From Gari tellinella (Eukaryota; Mollusca; Bivalvia; Cardiida; Psammobiidae), in assembly GCA_922989275.2 (NCBI GenBank), contig OV277859.1:89214198-89278197 (forward strand): 64,000 nucleotides of DNA. Reading direction: 5' to 3'. Position 1 is the stretch's first letter, and each line of letters begins with the position of its first letter. The translations under genes were made by a program, and so were the position numbers. Of this stretch, positions 55,096-64,000 are shown in pieces. The notes below the pieces were generated by a model. That model was not told the origin of the DNA, did not search any database, and saw only the letters and a program-made list of their open reading frames with translations.

Positions 55096-55385
55096 ACCAA
55101 ATAAACTTTCATCTTACCTAGACCCACAAGGTCAAAATGGCATACAAAACCTTCTCTTTATTTATTAACTGTATATACATGTAGCTATCTTAAGTTTTGC
55201 ATTTTAATCAAACCATGGTTCTACAACATAAACGCATATAAGTCCCCCATGTAAAAATATCATTTTCAGTAAAATTTCATGACACACATTTATATGTGGT
55301 ATATATTGAAACAGGACAAGAATAAATTGAAACAAAAAGCTGTAAAATTAGACATGTATATAATAAACTTGAAAGACATGTACTG

Positions 55386-55535
55386 TAGAACCACTCTTTT
55401 TCAACCACTAATTAAGGCTAATTTTTCGTTGATTAAGGAAGTTGGCTGCTTAAAGCAAGATGAAAGGTAAACCAGAAAGCTCCTTCAGCAGCTTTCCACT
55501 TTACTTTCATCTTGTCTAATACCATCTCATAATCA
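55386..55535. mobile_element. MITE family E, degraded copy
   Basis: ACTGTAGAACCACTCTTTTT left. Core AAAGCAAGATGAAAGGTAAA with complement. Confidence 0.55.
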
Positions 55536-55607
55536 TCATTCTTGATGGAGAGAAGTATCAAGAAGAAGAAAATCAGTCCCATTTCCAGTAGTTGAACTAG
55601 TGAGGTA

Positions 55608-55883
55608 GGGCTACCATAAGTTGCTCATAAAAATCCTAAGATTTTCAAATTTTCAAGAGTGATTTAACATAATTATGCAAACAGTTTGGATCCAGATTAG
55701 ACGCTGCGTTACACGTCATCTGATATGGATCTAACCTGTTTGACACCAATAAACATTGACTGAAAAACGCATAAAATTCAAAGTTTTAAAAGTAAGAGCA
55801 AAAATCAGAAGATTTCAGGAAAAATTTCATAGGTTCAGAGAAATCCAGATATTTTTGAAAAATCTGGAGAAATGGCAACCCTG
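55608..55883. mobile_element. hAT-like MITE family G, copy 5 (core GACGCTGCG)
   Basis: GGGCTACCATAAGTTGCTCA left, GAAATGGCAACCCTG right. 7 of 8 flanking bases match (GTGAGGTA against GTGAGGTT). Core GGATCCAGATTAGACGCTGC (55677-55743) is of B type. Confidence 0.7.
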
Positions 55884-56289
55884 GTGAGGTTCTACCGTCT
55901 ATAGACTATCATAAAAGTAATACTGATTGGTAAGTGAAATTAACTGTTTTCAATGCACAAATGTCTTGTTTTCACTGCCCTAATACATGCAAATTAATAA
56001 TTATATTGGTGTATAGAACATCCCTTATGAGATTTGAGCCCAATGTCACTAAGGGCATACTACTTTAAATACAAGTAGATTGTAGCTTAAAACAAGATGA
56101 AAGTAAAGCAGAAAGTTTCTGAAGGAGCTTTCTGCTTACCTGTCATCTTGCCTGAAGATGTCTTCAAACACAGATATTCTGTAAATATCAGTTGTGTTCT
56201 GTAATAATCAGTTTGGAATTGGTCCGTCTAAAGACCCCAAACCTCTCCAAACCACTTTTTAAAACAAGTTTTTAATATTTCTACGAGAT

Positions 56290-56390
56290 GTTAGCTTAAA
56301 GCAGGCTGAAAGTAAAGCAGAATGCACCTTTACTTTCGATCTGTTTTAAGTGGATACCTATCTTCAAAACCTGAAACAGGCTATTGGATC
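56290..56390. mobile_element. MITE family D fragment
   Basis: TAGCTTAAAGCAGGCTGAAA with shortened core and CTATCTTCAAAACCTGAAAC right subterminal. Confidence 0.5.
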
Positions 56391-56959
56391 ATGGATGAAT
56401 ATCTAGAAGTAACTGTGTATATCTTAAGTTTTGTATGGTTTGCTCCCCTTGAAATGGAAAACATTGTAGATTTCATTTTTATTTAACATTTTTTTCATTA
56501 TTTTAGCTGAAATTCACCATTTATAAGCTTTACCTGATTAAATATTCAGGAATTGATGTAGTTTGGATTGTATTACAAGTGGTTTAGGCAGGTTTGGAGT
56601 GGTTTGGGGTTTCAGTCTTTAGATGGACACATTGGACATATGTGGCTTGCAATGGTGACTATGGAGGAAAGGGCTAAAACAATTGTACTGAGTGAGCATT
56701 ATCAGTTACTTCTCTCATCACAAATCATTAACATACATTCAACCCTAGCAATATTTATTATACTTGTCATTTATAAACAGTGTACCTATGTAGAGTACAT
56801 TTGTCCTATCCAAACAGTGGAGACCCTGATCAGAGGGCTCCGATCTGGGTCTGCACTGTTTGTGTCATTTTGTAATTAATTGTTAAGAATAAACCTCAAT
56901 AGTCAACCAGAGCTGTCCCTAGACAGCAAGCTCGACTATCTACTCCTTTATACTAAAAG

Positions 56960-57415
56960 CAATTATGAAATATAAACAGTAGTTGCAGTGATGTATGCTT
57001 TAAGTGGAGGGCATTTTCTAGTTTGATCAAAAACCTTAACGTGGATGTCTCAGTTCGAAAAGGGGAGACAATTCATACAAATACCATCTAGAATTATGTA
57101 CATCTAGTGTAGGACAAGTAATATGTTTGAGGTGACGCAATTATTGAATAAAAATATAAGTTGTAGTGATTTATGCCTTAAGTGAAGGGCATTTTCTAGG
57201 TAGATCAATCTCAATGTGGATGTTTAAGTCCAAAAGGGGAGACAATTCACCCAAAATACCACATAGAATTATGCATCTCTAGTCTGGGGCAAGAAAGATG
57301 TTTGAGGTAAAGGGATTATTGAATAAAAACATTAGTAACAGTGATATATGCTTTAAGAGGATGGTTTTTCTAGGTTGATCAAAAACCTTAACATGCAATG
57401 CTGACGAACGAATGA
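56960..57415. repeat. Tandem repeat, ~182-bp unit, about 2.4 copies
   Basis: AGGGGAGACAATTCA recurs at about 57060 and 57236, and TTATTGAATAAAAA at about 57142 and 57317. Confidence 0.65.
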
Positions 57416-57492
57416 CTGTAATAGCTTTCCATAGTCTTCTAATAGTCGAGCTAAAAATGGACTATCAGGTACTTTTTCAGAAATTGGATTTG

Positions 57493-57498
57493 TTTATT
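57493..57498 (-). promoter_or_regulatory. Candidate poly(A) signal of PIF1, inside a MITE
   Basis: AATAAA on the minus strand lies about 49 nt beyond the PIF1 stop codon. It falls in the right end of a TTAA-flanked MITE whose TTAA is at 57522-57525, so the transposon appears to supply the 3' UTR and polyadenylation signal. Inferred from motif only. Confidence 0.4.
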
Positions 57499-57546
57499 TG
57501 AAATCTCAAGGGTGAATGGGTTAAGAATGACCTGTGTATGTATTGG

Positions 57547-60500
57547 TCACCAGTGTTTTGGCCGTTTAGTAGGTAGTTCTTCCTCAAGGACCCCATTCAT
57601 CATTTTCTGACGTAGCTGCATTTTGTGGTAGAACCGGAGTACCTCTGGATCAGATCTGACACACTTCTGGTCAAAGTCGAGGACCCTGAGACCAGCTAGG
57701 TTCTTGGCACGAGACAAAGCAACATATGTCTGTCCTGACTCAAACACCTTAGATAGAGAAATCTCCACACAGTCAAGAGTCATCCCCTGTGAAAATGAAA
57801 TATATAACAAATATTATGACAGCTCTAATTTGATCAATTGTATCATTTTAATGATGTTCATGTTTAAGACAATTTCCAAGCCTTAGATTCCCTCTAATCT
57901 GAGTCAAGGAGAGAAACTCAATAAGTTTATTCTTTCGTTTCAATCCTTTTCCTAAGTATTGTATAATATCCTAAGTATTGTATAATAACGTTAGCATGTA
58001 TAAATGTAATCATATGGACTTCTGGAAATAAATATGTTTAAACTTATCTGAGTCTACACTATTTGCATAGTACAAGTGTATTCTTTAGTAGTGTAGGATT
58101 TTTAAATGATGCATATACGAGGGTTGTTCGGGAAGTTCGTAGAATTTTGTTATATCTCTGGTTAGCTTCATTTGATCAATTTGAAATTTGGTATGTAAGT
58201 ACCTCATCTTATTTTTAAACTATTTTCTAAGAGGGAAATGAAACAAATTTGTTTTACCGAATATACAGGTTACCGTAGCAACGCAGTAACGGGGACCCGG
58301 AGCAGCTCGAAAGTTGTAAACTTTTAAAATTTATTCTAATGAAGCAAACGTGATTTCTCTCGATTCTGTTGACGCTAGAAAATCACGAAAACGTCTGATT
58401 GTACCATGACGTCATGACGTTAGTTACTCATAATTTCAAAACATTGTAACCGTTCGAACACAATTTACAGTATTTAGTCTACAGAGAGTGGAAATGCGAA
58501 CTAAAAAGAAATGACGTCGACCAGTGACGTTGACTTGTGAATTGTTGTAAACAAAATTATGTTACTCTAGGTAAATCGCCGACAAACACTCTTAAAATTA
58601 TTAAATCAACGGGAAAATATGACAAGAAGTTCAGTCTCGCATTCCTGTATAAATGGCACTCACTATTTAGGAATGGAAGATAATCGATCCAGGAAGCTCC
58701 TAGGACCGACCATCAATCTAAGCTGTTTCCATTAAGGACAAGTTAAAATATATGGAAAATGCGGACAGAAGAACAATAGTAAGATATATGCCTGACAAAA
58801 TTGGTGTTTCGTGCTCTACCGTACATGAAATTCTAGCAGATGAACTTGGTATGTCTAGCGTTAGAGCACGCTGGATGCCTACGTTGTTCACGGACAAGCC
58901 GATAAGGAGAACCGAGTTCGATGCTCTCTGATGTTTCTCAGTCGCAACGATGCCGAAGGTGACGATTCTTTGGACAGAATTATCACTACGGGTGAGATAC
59001 GACAAGCGACTACACATGGATCTTGAGCGCGTAATGCTACATCAGGATAATGAACCGAACCGTAGAGCAGCTTCAACGCATTTAGAAATCAGCTTGCTAT
59101 GGTTTGAGATGTAAGAACACCCGCCTAACGGCCCGACTTGGCTCCGATGGGTTTTAGAGTGCTTACAGAGTTAAAGGCGAGCTTTCATGGAATTACATTT
59201 GTTTCAGCAGCTGAATTTACCAAACAGACCCAGAAAGTTGTATCTACTTTCAGTGAAGACTTGTATGCAGAAACGTACGCAAAATGAGTTAGAAGGCATA
59301 ACAAGTGGGTGGATATTGCGGGTGATTATGTTGGGAAAGTGAGGCGTTCGCTCGACGTACATAACGTTTGACGTCACGTCGACGCTGACGTGCTCCGGGT
59401 ATGCGTTATGTATGTATTTGTAAGATGCATAGAAAAAATGTGTTTCAACGTATATTGCCGATTTTCACAGAATATGTAGCACAGATCTGGAAATTAATGT
59501 TGATCTAATTTTTGCATCCAACTACGACTATACGTAATTTTATAACAAAATTCTACGAACTTTCCGAACAACCCTCGTATTTATTACTAGGCGTTAATGT
59601 TATAGTATGATTTTATGTTGACATTAATGAGTCAAGTAAGCATTTCTTGAAGCCTCCAGATTACTAATGACAGGTGATTTAATGCAGGATAGTGAAGAAA
59701 GCTCCTACAGGAACTTTCAGCATTATTACTATCCTGCATCAAGCAACAACCTGTATTTCTGGTGCCCGATTCATAAAACTTTAAAATACATTTAATTTCT
59801 GATTTCTCTATCTAATCTTGTCTTGTGACACCTCTTTGGAATCTTCTTTTCAAGAAGATTCCAAAGGGATATCACAGGACAGTATTAGATGGAGAAATAA
59901 ATAATAATTTATACTTCTATAATCTGACTTACTACAACATTTGTCATGCAAAGTTTTATCAAGCAGGCTCGAGATTAACCAATATGTCTTATACTAAGGT
60001 GAACATTGCCAAAAATAGTATTGACTGCATAGATTTCACACATGGACTGTAACTGTTATACCTGACTTTTATGTATGGAAATAGCCCAGGCCAGCTTCAG
60101 TGGAATCTGTTTCCTAGTTAGAAACAAGCCCCCGGCTACCTTGAACGTCCATCTTACAGCCTTGATGGTGGCTTCCACACCACATATAAACTTCACCACT
60201 GGTAAACCTGAAATTAACACAAGCTGAACCTTTACTCCATAGCCTTTTCCTTATTTTAGAGACAGGTGATAAGGGCACATTCTGGTTTACTTTCAGTTTA
60301 CCATTTGCTAGAATATAGGAAATACTTCTAATGGTGCATATTCATAATTGCATTTAGTATGACTATTTTCTTTAGTGGAGGAATGAATAAGCATCACTAA
60401 TGAGTAATAGATTAGGTAGAAACACGACAAATTGATATTGACAAATCTGTTACAGAAAATAAAGAAAGGCATCATGACCCTACCTTCTGCCCCTTTCTCA

Positions 60501-63500
60501 AAGCCTGTGACCACACCCCTTGCCCCGTTGACGAGCCCCTGGGTGACATCTATGTTCTTGGCCAGCATGACTTGGGCTCCCACTGTTAGTTCTACGCGGC
60601 CAGGGACGGGGGAGAGGTAGTTGATCTGTTTGAGGTAGGCTTCTTCACTGTCAGTGGCCTCATAACTTCGGCTGGCACCTACATCAGCAACAAACCAATA
60701 CAGCTAGGTTACAGGATAGAGTGCAAACTGGGCAGACCAGGCACCAAGGTTAAAGAGCTTTTGATTTCAGTCCAAGATCGTTCTCAAGTATTTGATAGGT
60801 CAGATTTGAGTTTTTGATATGCAAAAACACAAATCTGACCAATCAAATGATTGAGAGGGATTTAAGAGTCAACTCAAAAGCTTTGAAACCTTGGACCCTT
60901 GATCTATGCTTATAAAGCGTTTGAATGGAGCCTGAAGTCATTTTTAAGCACTTGATTGGTCAGATTTGAGCCTAGGATCATTAACCCTCTACTCCATTTA
61001 TATGCTTTTTATCCATTTCATTTCATCAGACATTGAAGAAAATAGTTCCAATTTATACAGTTATGAATAGGTATCATAAGAAACTTTTTCTATATTCTAG
61101 CATATTAGCTCAAAGCAGGACAAATATAAAGCAGAATGGTCCTTAAGATGCATTCTGCTTATTTTTCATGCTGCTTTAAGTTGTAATCTGTTTTCAAAAC
61201 TAGAAACATGCTAAGGGGTAATAGAGGGTTAATAGAGTGGTAAAGGAAGCAGAGAGTAAAGTGAAAGATTCTAACATTAATGTGATCTTAACTCTTGACT
61301 AGATGCACTTCTGATAACTAGGTAACTAGACATATATTTTTAAAGCCTAGGTGTCCCTACTGTATGCATCATCATGGCCATAAATATAAACACTTAATCA
61401 ATCCATAGATGACCTAAACGCAAAATACTTAATGTGGGTCAATGTCAAAGTTCACGGTCAGCAAAATGCAATGCAACCTGGGTCAAGGTTATAAAGCTTT
61501 TGAGTTGAGTCTGAAAGTTGTTCTCAAGCTTTTGATGGTCAGATTTGAGCCTAGGCTTGAGAACAACATACTGTACTAATCAAAGTGTGTAAGCATGTAA
61601 AGTTCTGTGACCCTAGCTGCAATACTAAACTGATTGCTAAACTCTATCAAGGTTAACCCTTTCCTCCATAGAAGCGACTTTTAATGTTTGATTTATTCCT
61701 CCACTGAAGAATGTAGTTCCAGTTTATACCCTCATGAACAATAACTATAACAAACATTTTTATATAGAATAGCAGATGGTTGTTTAAAGCAGGCTGAAAG
61801 TAAAGCAGAATGTGCCTTAAAACACATTAAGCTTTACTTTCAACCTGCTTTAAGTGAGCACCTGTATTTAATGATATAAATTGGTTATTGGGTAAAGGGT
61901 TAAACAGAGAAAGACAAAACAGACTTGTGTAAGTGTAACACTACAGTGGAACTCCTAGAAACCCAAACCTCTAAATACCAAAATTCTCTCTAAACCGGAC
62001 AAAATTTTTGTCCTGCTTCCAACCCTTCTTTACTTTAGGTTAACCTATTGCACCATAAATACATATTTTTATGCCTTTGATTTATTCCTAAACTAAAGAA
62101 AATAGTACATTCATGAATATGTATCATCAGAAATATTTTCTTTATTCTAGCAGATCATAGCTTAAAGCAGGTTGAAAGTAAAGCAGAATGCGCCTTTACT
62201 TTCAACCTGCTTCAAGTGGTCAGCTATCTTCCATACAAGAAACAAGCTTTGAGATATTTGACCTTTGAACTAGAATACCCTCTAAACTTGAAATTATGTG
62301 GTCCCTACACATGTCCTTTTTTTTGGTGTTTCACTGTATATGCCCTGCACCGGTTTGCGGCAGGGCATAACATATATTCAGTACAGTTACCATGGAGTTT
62401 CTTCAGCTCATACTGGTTGATTTTGTCCACATCCTCTTTGTGTGTACACAGTCTGGTTGCTAGGACACCATCTTTGTGGATTTCATGTTTGGCTGTAGCT
62501 CTGAGTGTTGTGTGCACATGATCTGGACATCTGCAAAAGATATAGGAAGGGCTCCAGATAAAATACAGTACACTAAATACATGTACTATTAACATTTTCT
62601 CTTTTTTTTTGTTAATACCAAATCCTATTATGGTGTGACCACTCATTAAATTGTCTCTGTGAATCGTACTATGAAGTCTCTATCACATGCAGTTCCAACT
62701 TTATGGTCAAGATTAAGGTTGTGGACAGGCACACCAAAAACAATATGCCCCGACGGACATGCAGGGGCATAATAAAGGAAGATAATTCAATACTGAGAAG
62801 AGATAAAAGTTATGGTTCCTGTGTACTACAATTTCTTTACTCATCCTAAATCCCTGCATCAAGTTTCATGAAATTACATTCTAACACTCACAAGATATGC
62901 TCCTGGCAAAAAAAGTGAGACTGACAGACAGGAAGATGGACAGAAGGCAGGGCTGCCATAAGTTGATCATGAAAATTTTTAAGATTTCCAAATTTCTATT
63001 TTTGAAGCGCAATTACTTAAAGCAGGTTGAAAGTTGCTTTGATTTAAGCTAACATCTGCTAGGATAAATACACTTACATTTCGGAAAAATCAAGAGAAAT
63101 GGCAGCCCTGACAGAAGGATGGACAAAGCAGGAACTTTATGCTTCTTAATTGTATTGCAATTGAGAACACATGTTGGTAATATATAGCCTATTAGGACAC
63201 CTTTCAGTATCTATATAGATAATATCATAATTATGTACATAATTATATATATTACCACGTGACAGCAATTACTTAATATTCTGCTTTTGTTGTAACCTCA
63301 TATATTCTATGTTATGTAGAATTTGAGTTCTGGCTCAGAGGTTATAAAGCGTTGAAGTTGAGTCTGAGTGTGTTCTCAGGCATCTGACCAATCAAATGCT
63401 TTAGAACAACTTCAGACTCAAGTCAGAAATTTTATAACCTTGGACTCTGTTCTATTCTTCATAATTATGTACTAACCTGTAAGAAAAACAGGCTGATAAT

Positions 63501-64000
63501 CTTTTTTTACACAGTAAAACCTCTCTATTACGACCACTCAATTGTGCTAATTATCAGGTGGTTATGATAGGTGACTGCTTACAGCAAGGGGACAGTTAAA
63601 CAGAAAGCTCCTTCAGGAGCTTTCTGTTTAACTGACACCTTGCTGAACTCTTTGAACCCTATTCACGCATATATGCATCATTTGCAAACAGTGTACCTGT
63701 GAGGAGTACACTTGTCCTATGCAAACAGTGTAGACCCTAATCAGAGGGCTTCTCAAGGAGCCCTCTGATCAGGGTCTATACTGTTTGTCATTTTGACATA
63801 TATTGTAAAAGTCAACCCTTAAAAGTAATGGACTAGACTAAATTAAAACTAAAATTATCCATTTTAGGTTTCAAGGAGGAATGAGTTAAAGCTGTCACCT
63901 GTGGTTTACACCATCAATTAGCCTTCGCCTTAGTGGTCGTAATACTGTAGTTTGTATTATTTATAAGTACCTTCCCAGTCTTATATTCTGCAGAATATCT
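57547..64000 (-). CDS. PIF1: ATP-dependent DNA helicase PIF1, C-terminal part; 5' end beyond window
   Basis: PIF1 is a 5'-to-3' superfamily 1B helicase that unwinds G-quadruplexes and acts at telomeres and in mitochondria. Exons seen on the minus strand are 64000-63971 (partial), 62530-62391, 60678-60484, 60207-60062 and 57786-57547, ending in TGA. Junction phases agree, giving 249 C-terminal residues. Recognisable stretches in order are IRLGRCPD, GVLATRLCTHKEDVDKIN, SYEATDSEEAYLKQ, VGAQVMLAKN with LVNGARGVVTGFE, RKQIPLKLAWAISIHKSQG with GMTLDCVEISL (motif V, which requires the exon 4 to 5 join), and GQTYVALSRAKNLAGLRVLDFD (motif VI, catalytic arginine in ALSRA). The motor motifs Walker A and B are upstream, outside the window. 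The pattern is that of cellular PIF1 rather than Helitron helicase. Introns contain MITEs; exons are clean. Confidence 0.92.
58118..59577 (+). mobile_element. Full-length dead mariner element with terminal repeats
   Basis: It is flanked by TA (58116-58117 and 59578-59579). The terminal inverted repeats start CGAGGGTTGTTCGG and are about 35 bp. On the + strand a frameshifted transposase (about 58580-59365) reads KFSLAFLYKWHSLFRNGR, then TVHEILADELGMSSVRARWM, then QDNEPNRRAASTHLEI (mariner QDNAPAH block), and ends near KWVDIAGDYVGK. Numerous stops make it inactive. The length of 1460 bp is close to a normal mariner. Confidence 0.85.
59660..59750. mobile_element. Hairpin MITE fragment (E/D-like)
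   Basis: ATGCAGGATAGTGAAGAAAG with complement around CTCCTACAGGA. Confidence 0.5.
59762..59972. mobile_element. MITE family J, copy 3
   Basis: CTGATTTCTCTATCTAATCT, hairpin TTTGGAATCTTCTTTTCAAG, then ATTAGATGGAGAAATAAATA. In a PIF1 intron. Confidence 0.65.
60235..60400. mobile_element. MITE family D, inverted degraded copy
   Basis: ACAGGTGATAAGGGCACATT, TTTACTTTCAGTTTACC and TCTTTAGTGGAGGAATGAAT blocks in reverse order. In a PIF1 intron. Confidence 0.5.
60747..60900. mobile_element. Palindromic MITE family K, copy 2
   Basis: AAGGTTAAAGAGCTTTTGAT left, AGCTTTGAAACCTTGGACC right; centre diverged. In a PIF1 intron. Confidence 0.6.
60981..61232. mobile_element. MITE family D, copy, inserted in a family K half
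   Basis: TTAACCCTCTACTCCATTT to AATAGAGGGTTAA. It directly follows a family K half (60905-60978) ending TTTGAGCCTAGGATCA. Confidence 0.7.
61481..61570. mobile_element. MITE family K, partial copy
   Basis: CAAGGTTATAAAGCTTTTGA, then centre TTTGAGCCTAGGCTTGAGAA with most of the right arm deleted. Confidence 0.55.
61653..61903. mobile_element. MITE family D, copy
   Basis: TTAACCCTTTCCTCCATAG to GGTAAAGGGTTAA. Core AAAGCAGGCTGAAAGTAAAG. Confidence 0.8.
62040..62260. mobile_element. MITE family D, copy with shortened core
   Basis: TTAACCTATTGCACC left, core AAAGCAGGTTGAAAGTAAAG, right end degraded before GAGATATTTGACC. Confidence 0.6.
62948..63110. mobile_element. hAT-like MITE family G, copy 6, with perfect 8-bp duplication
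   Basis: CAGGGCTGCCATAAGTTG left, GAAATGGCAGCCCTG right. ACAGAAGG flanks it at 62940-62947 and 63111-63118. Shortened D-type core (ACTTAAAGCAGGTTGAAAG). Confidence 0.85.
63339..63447. mobile_element. Palindromic MITE family K, shortened copy
   Basis: GAGGTTATAAAGCGTTGAAG left, TTTTATAACCTTGGAC right, the two arms joined at CATCTGACCAATCAAATG. Confidence 0.65.
63512..63947. mobile_element. MITE family E carrying a family C MITE, copy 2
   Basis: CAGTAAAACCTCTCTATTAC left, CTTAGTGGTCGTAATACTG right. Family C occupies about 63643-63889 after the hairpin arm GACACCTTGC. Confidence 0.75.
63643..63889. mobile_element. MITE family C, nested in E
   Basis: GAACTCTTTGAACCCTATTC to GGAGGAATGAGTTAA. 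Core GTAGACCCTAATCAGAGGGC with near-perfect complement. Confidence 0.75.

Larger units (their letters stand above)
56730..57525. mobile_element. MITE family C enlarged by an insertion
   Basis: TTCAACCCTAGCAATATT left, CTCAAGGGTGAATGGGTTAA right. Core GACCCTGATCAGAGGGCTCC at 56812. About 500 bp of foreign tandem repeat (56960-57415) lies in the right half. Confidence 0.55.

Noticed and set aside
57547..57786. Helitron helicase rather than PIF1
   Set aside because: Four upstream spliced exons match cellular PIF1 in order, and no Rep/HUH domain or Helitron end is seen.
58718..59076. Minus-strand ORFs in the mariner
   Set aside because: The recognisable transposase reads on the plus strand; these are shadows.
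62305..62646. 113-aa ORF starting at 62646 as a separate gene
   Set aside because: Only 62530-62391 is coding, as a PIF1 exon bounded by AG and GT; the rest is intron read-through.

Overview
This window looks like nuclear DNA of a marine or freshwater invertebrate, most probably a bivalve mollusc. The grounds are spliced genes with GT-AG introns, about 35-40% GC by eye, a very high density of short palindromic MITEs, and a Meta-type SINE of the kind reported from molluscs. The species cannot be fixed from sequence alone.

Only four host gene loci can be supported, and all are split by repeat-filled introns. (1) A complete four-exon S-adenosylmethionine-dependent methyltransferase of the Rv2258c-like type lies on the + strand (4233-19363, 348 aa). 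(2) A complete three-exon secreted protein lies on the - strand (36614-42557, 226 aa): signal peptide, PAN/apple-like cysteine domain, EGF-like domain, second cysteine domain. (3) A lone first exon of a paralogue of that gene lies on the - strand (22091-22385), with its own TATA box; its other exons were not found. (4) The last five coding exons of a PIF1 DNA helicase lie on the - strand (57547-64000) and run off the right edge. These genes do not form an evident pathway.

Almost everything else is mobile DNA. Non-LTR retrotransposon pieces lie at about 3.4 kb, 6.7-8.2 kb, 9.3-10.5 kb, 33.7-35.2 kb and 52.1-52.9 kb. There is a decayed Tc1-like transposase at 12.9-13.7 kb, and a full-length but dead mariner with both terminal repeats at 58.1-59.6 kb. 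A 5.2-kb foldback element with roughly 0.7-kb terminal inverted repeats (5974-11180) sits inside a SINE, flanked by an 8-bp duplication. Several dozen MITEs belong to about a dozen families.

The most unusual signal is in the MITEs. Families with unrelated ends (TTAA-flanked piggyBac-like, TA-flanked pogo/mariner-like, 8-bp-flanked hAT-like) carry the same few central palindromes, and one end type can carry different palindromes. The palindrome arms differ between copies yet stay complementary within a copy. A chimeric copy at 32.9-33.1 kb breaks inside the shared core, which suggests core-mediated recombination. Several MITE edges have also seeded tandem arrays: a 92-bp satellite of 20 units at 43.6-45.4 kb with an 8-unit internal duplication, a 42-bp array at 48.35-48.69 kb, and a 62-bp triplicate at 30.6-30.8 kb.

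Exon coordinates were worked out by hand from splice signals and codon phase. MITE ends are exact where TA or TTAA or a target duplication is visible, and approximate otherwise.
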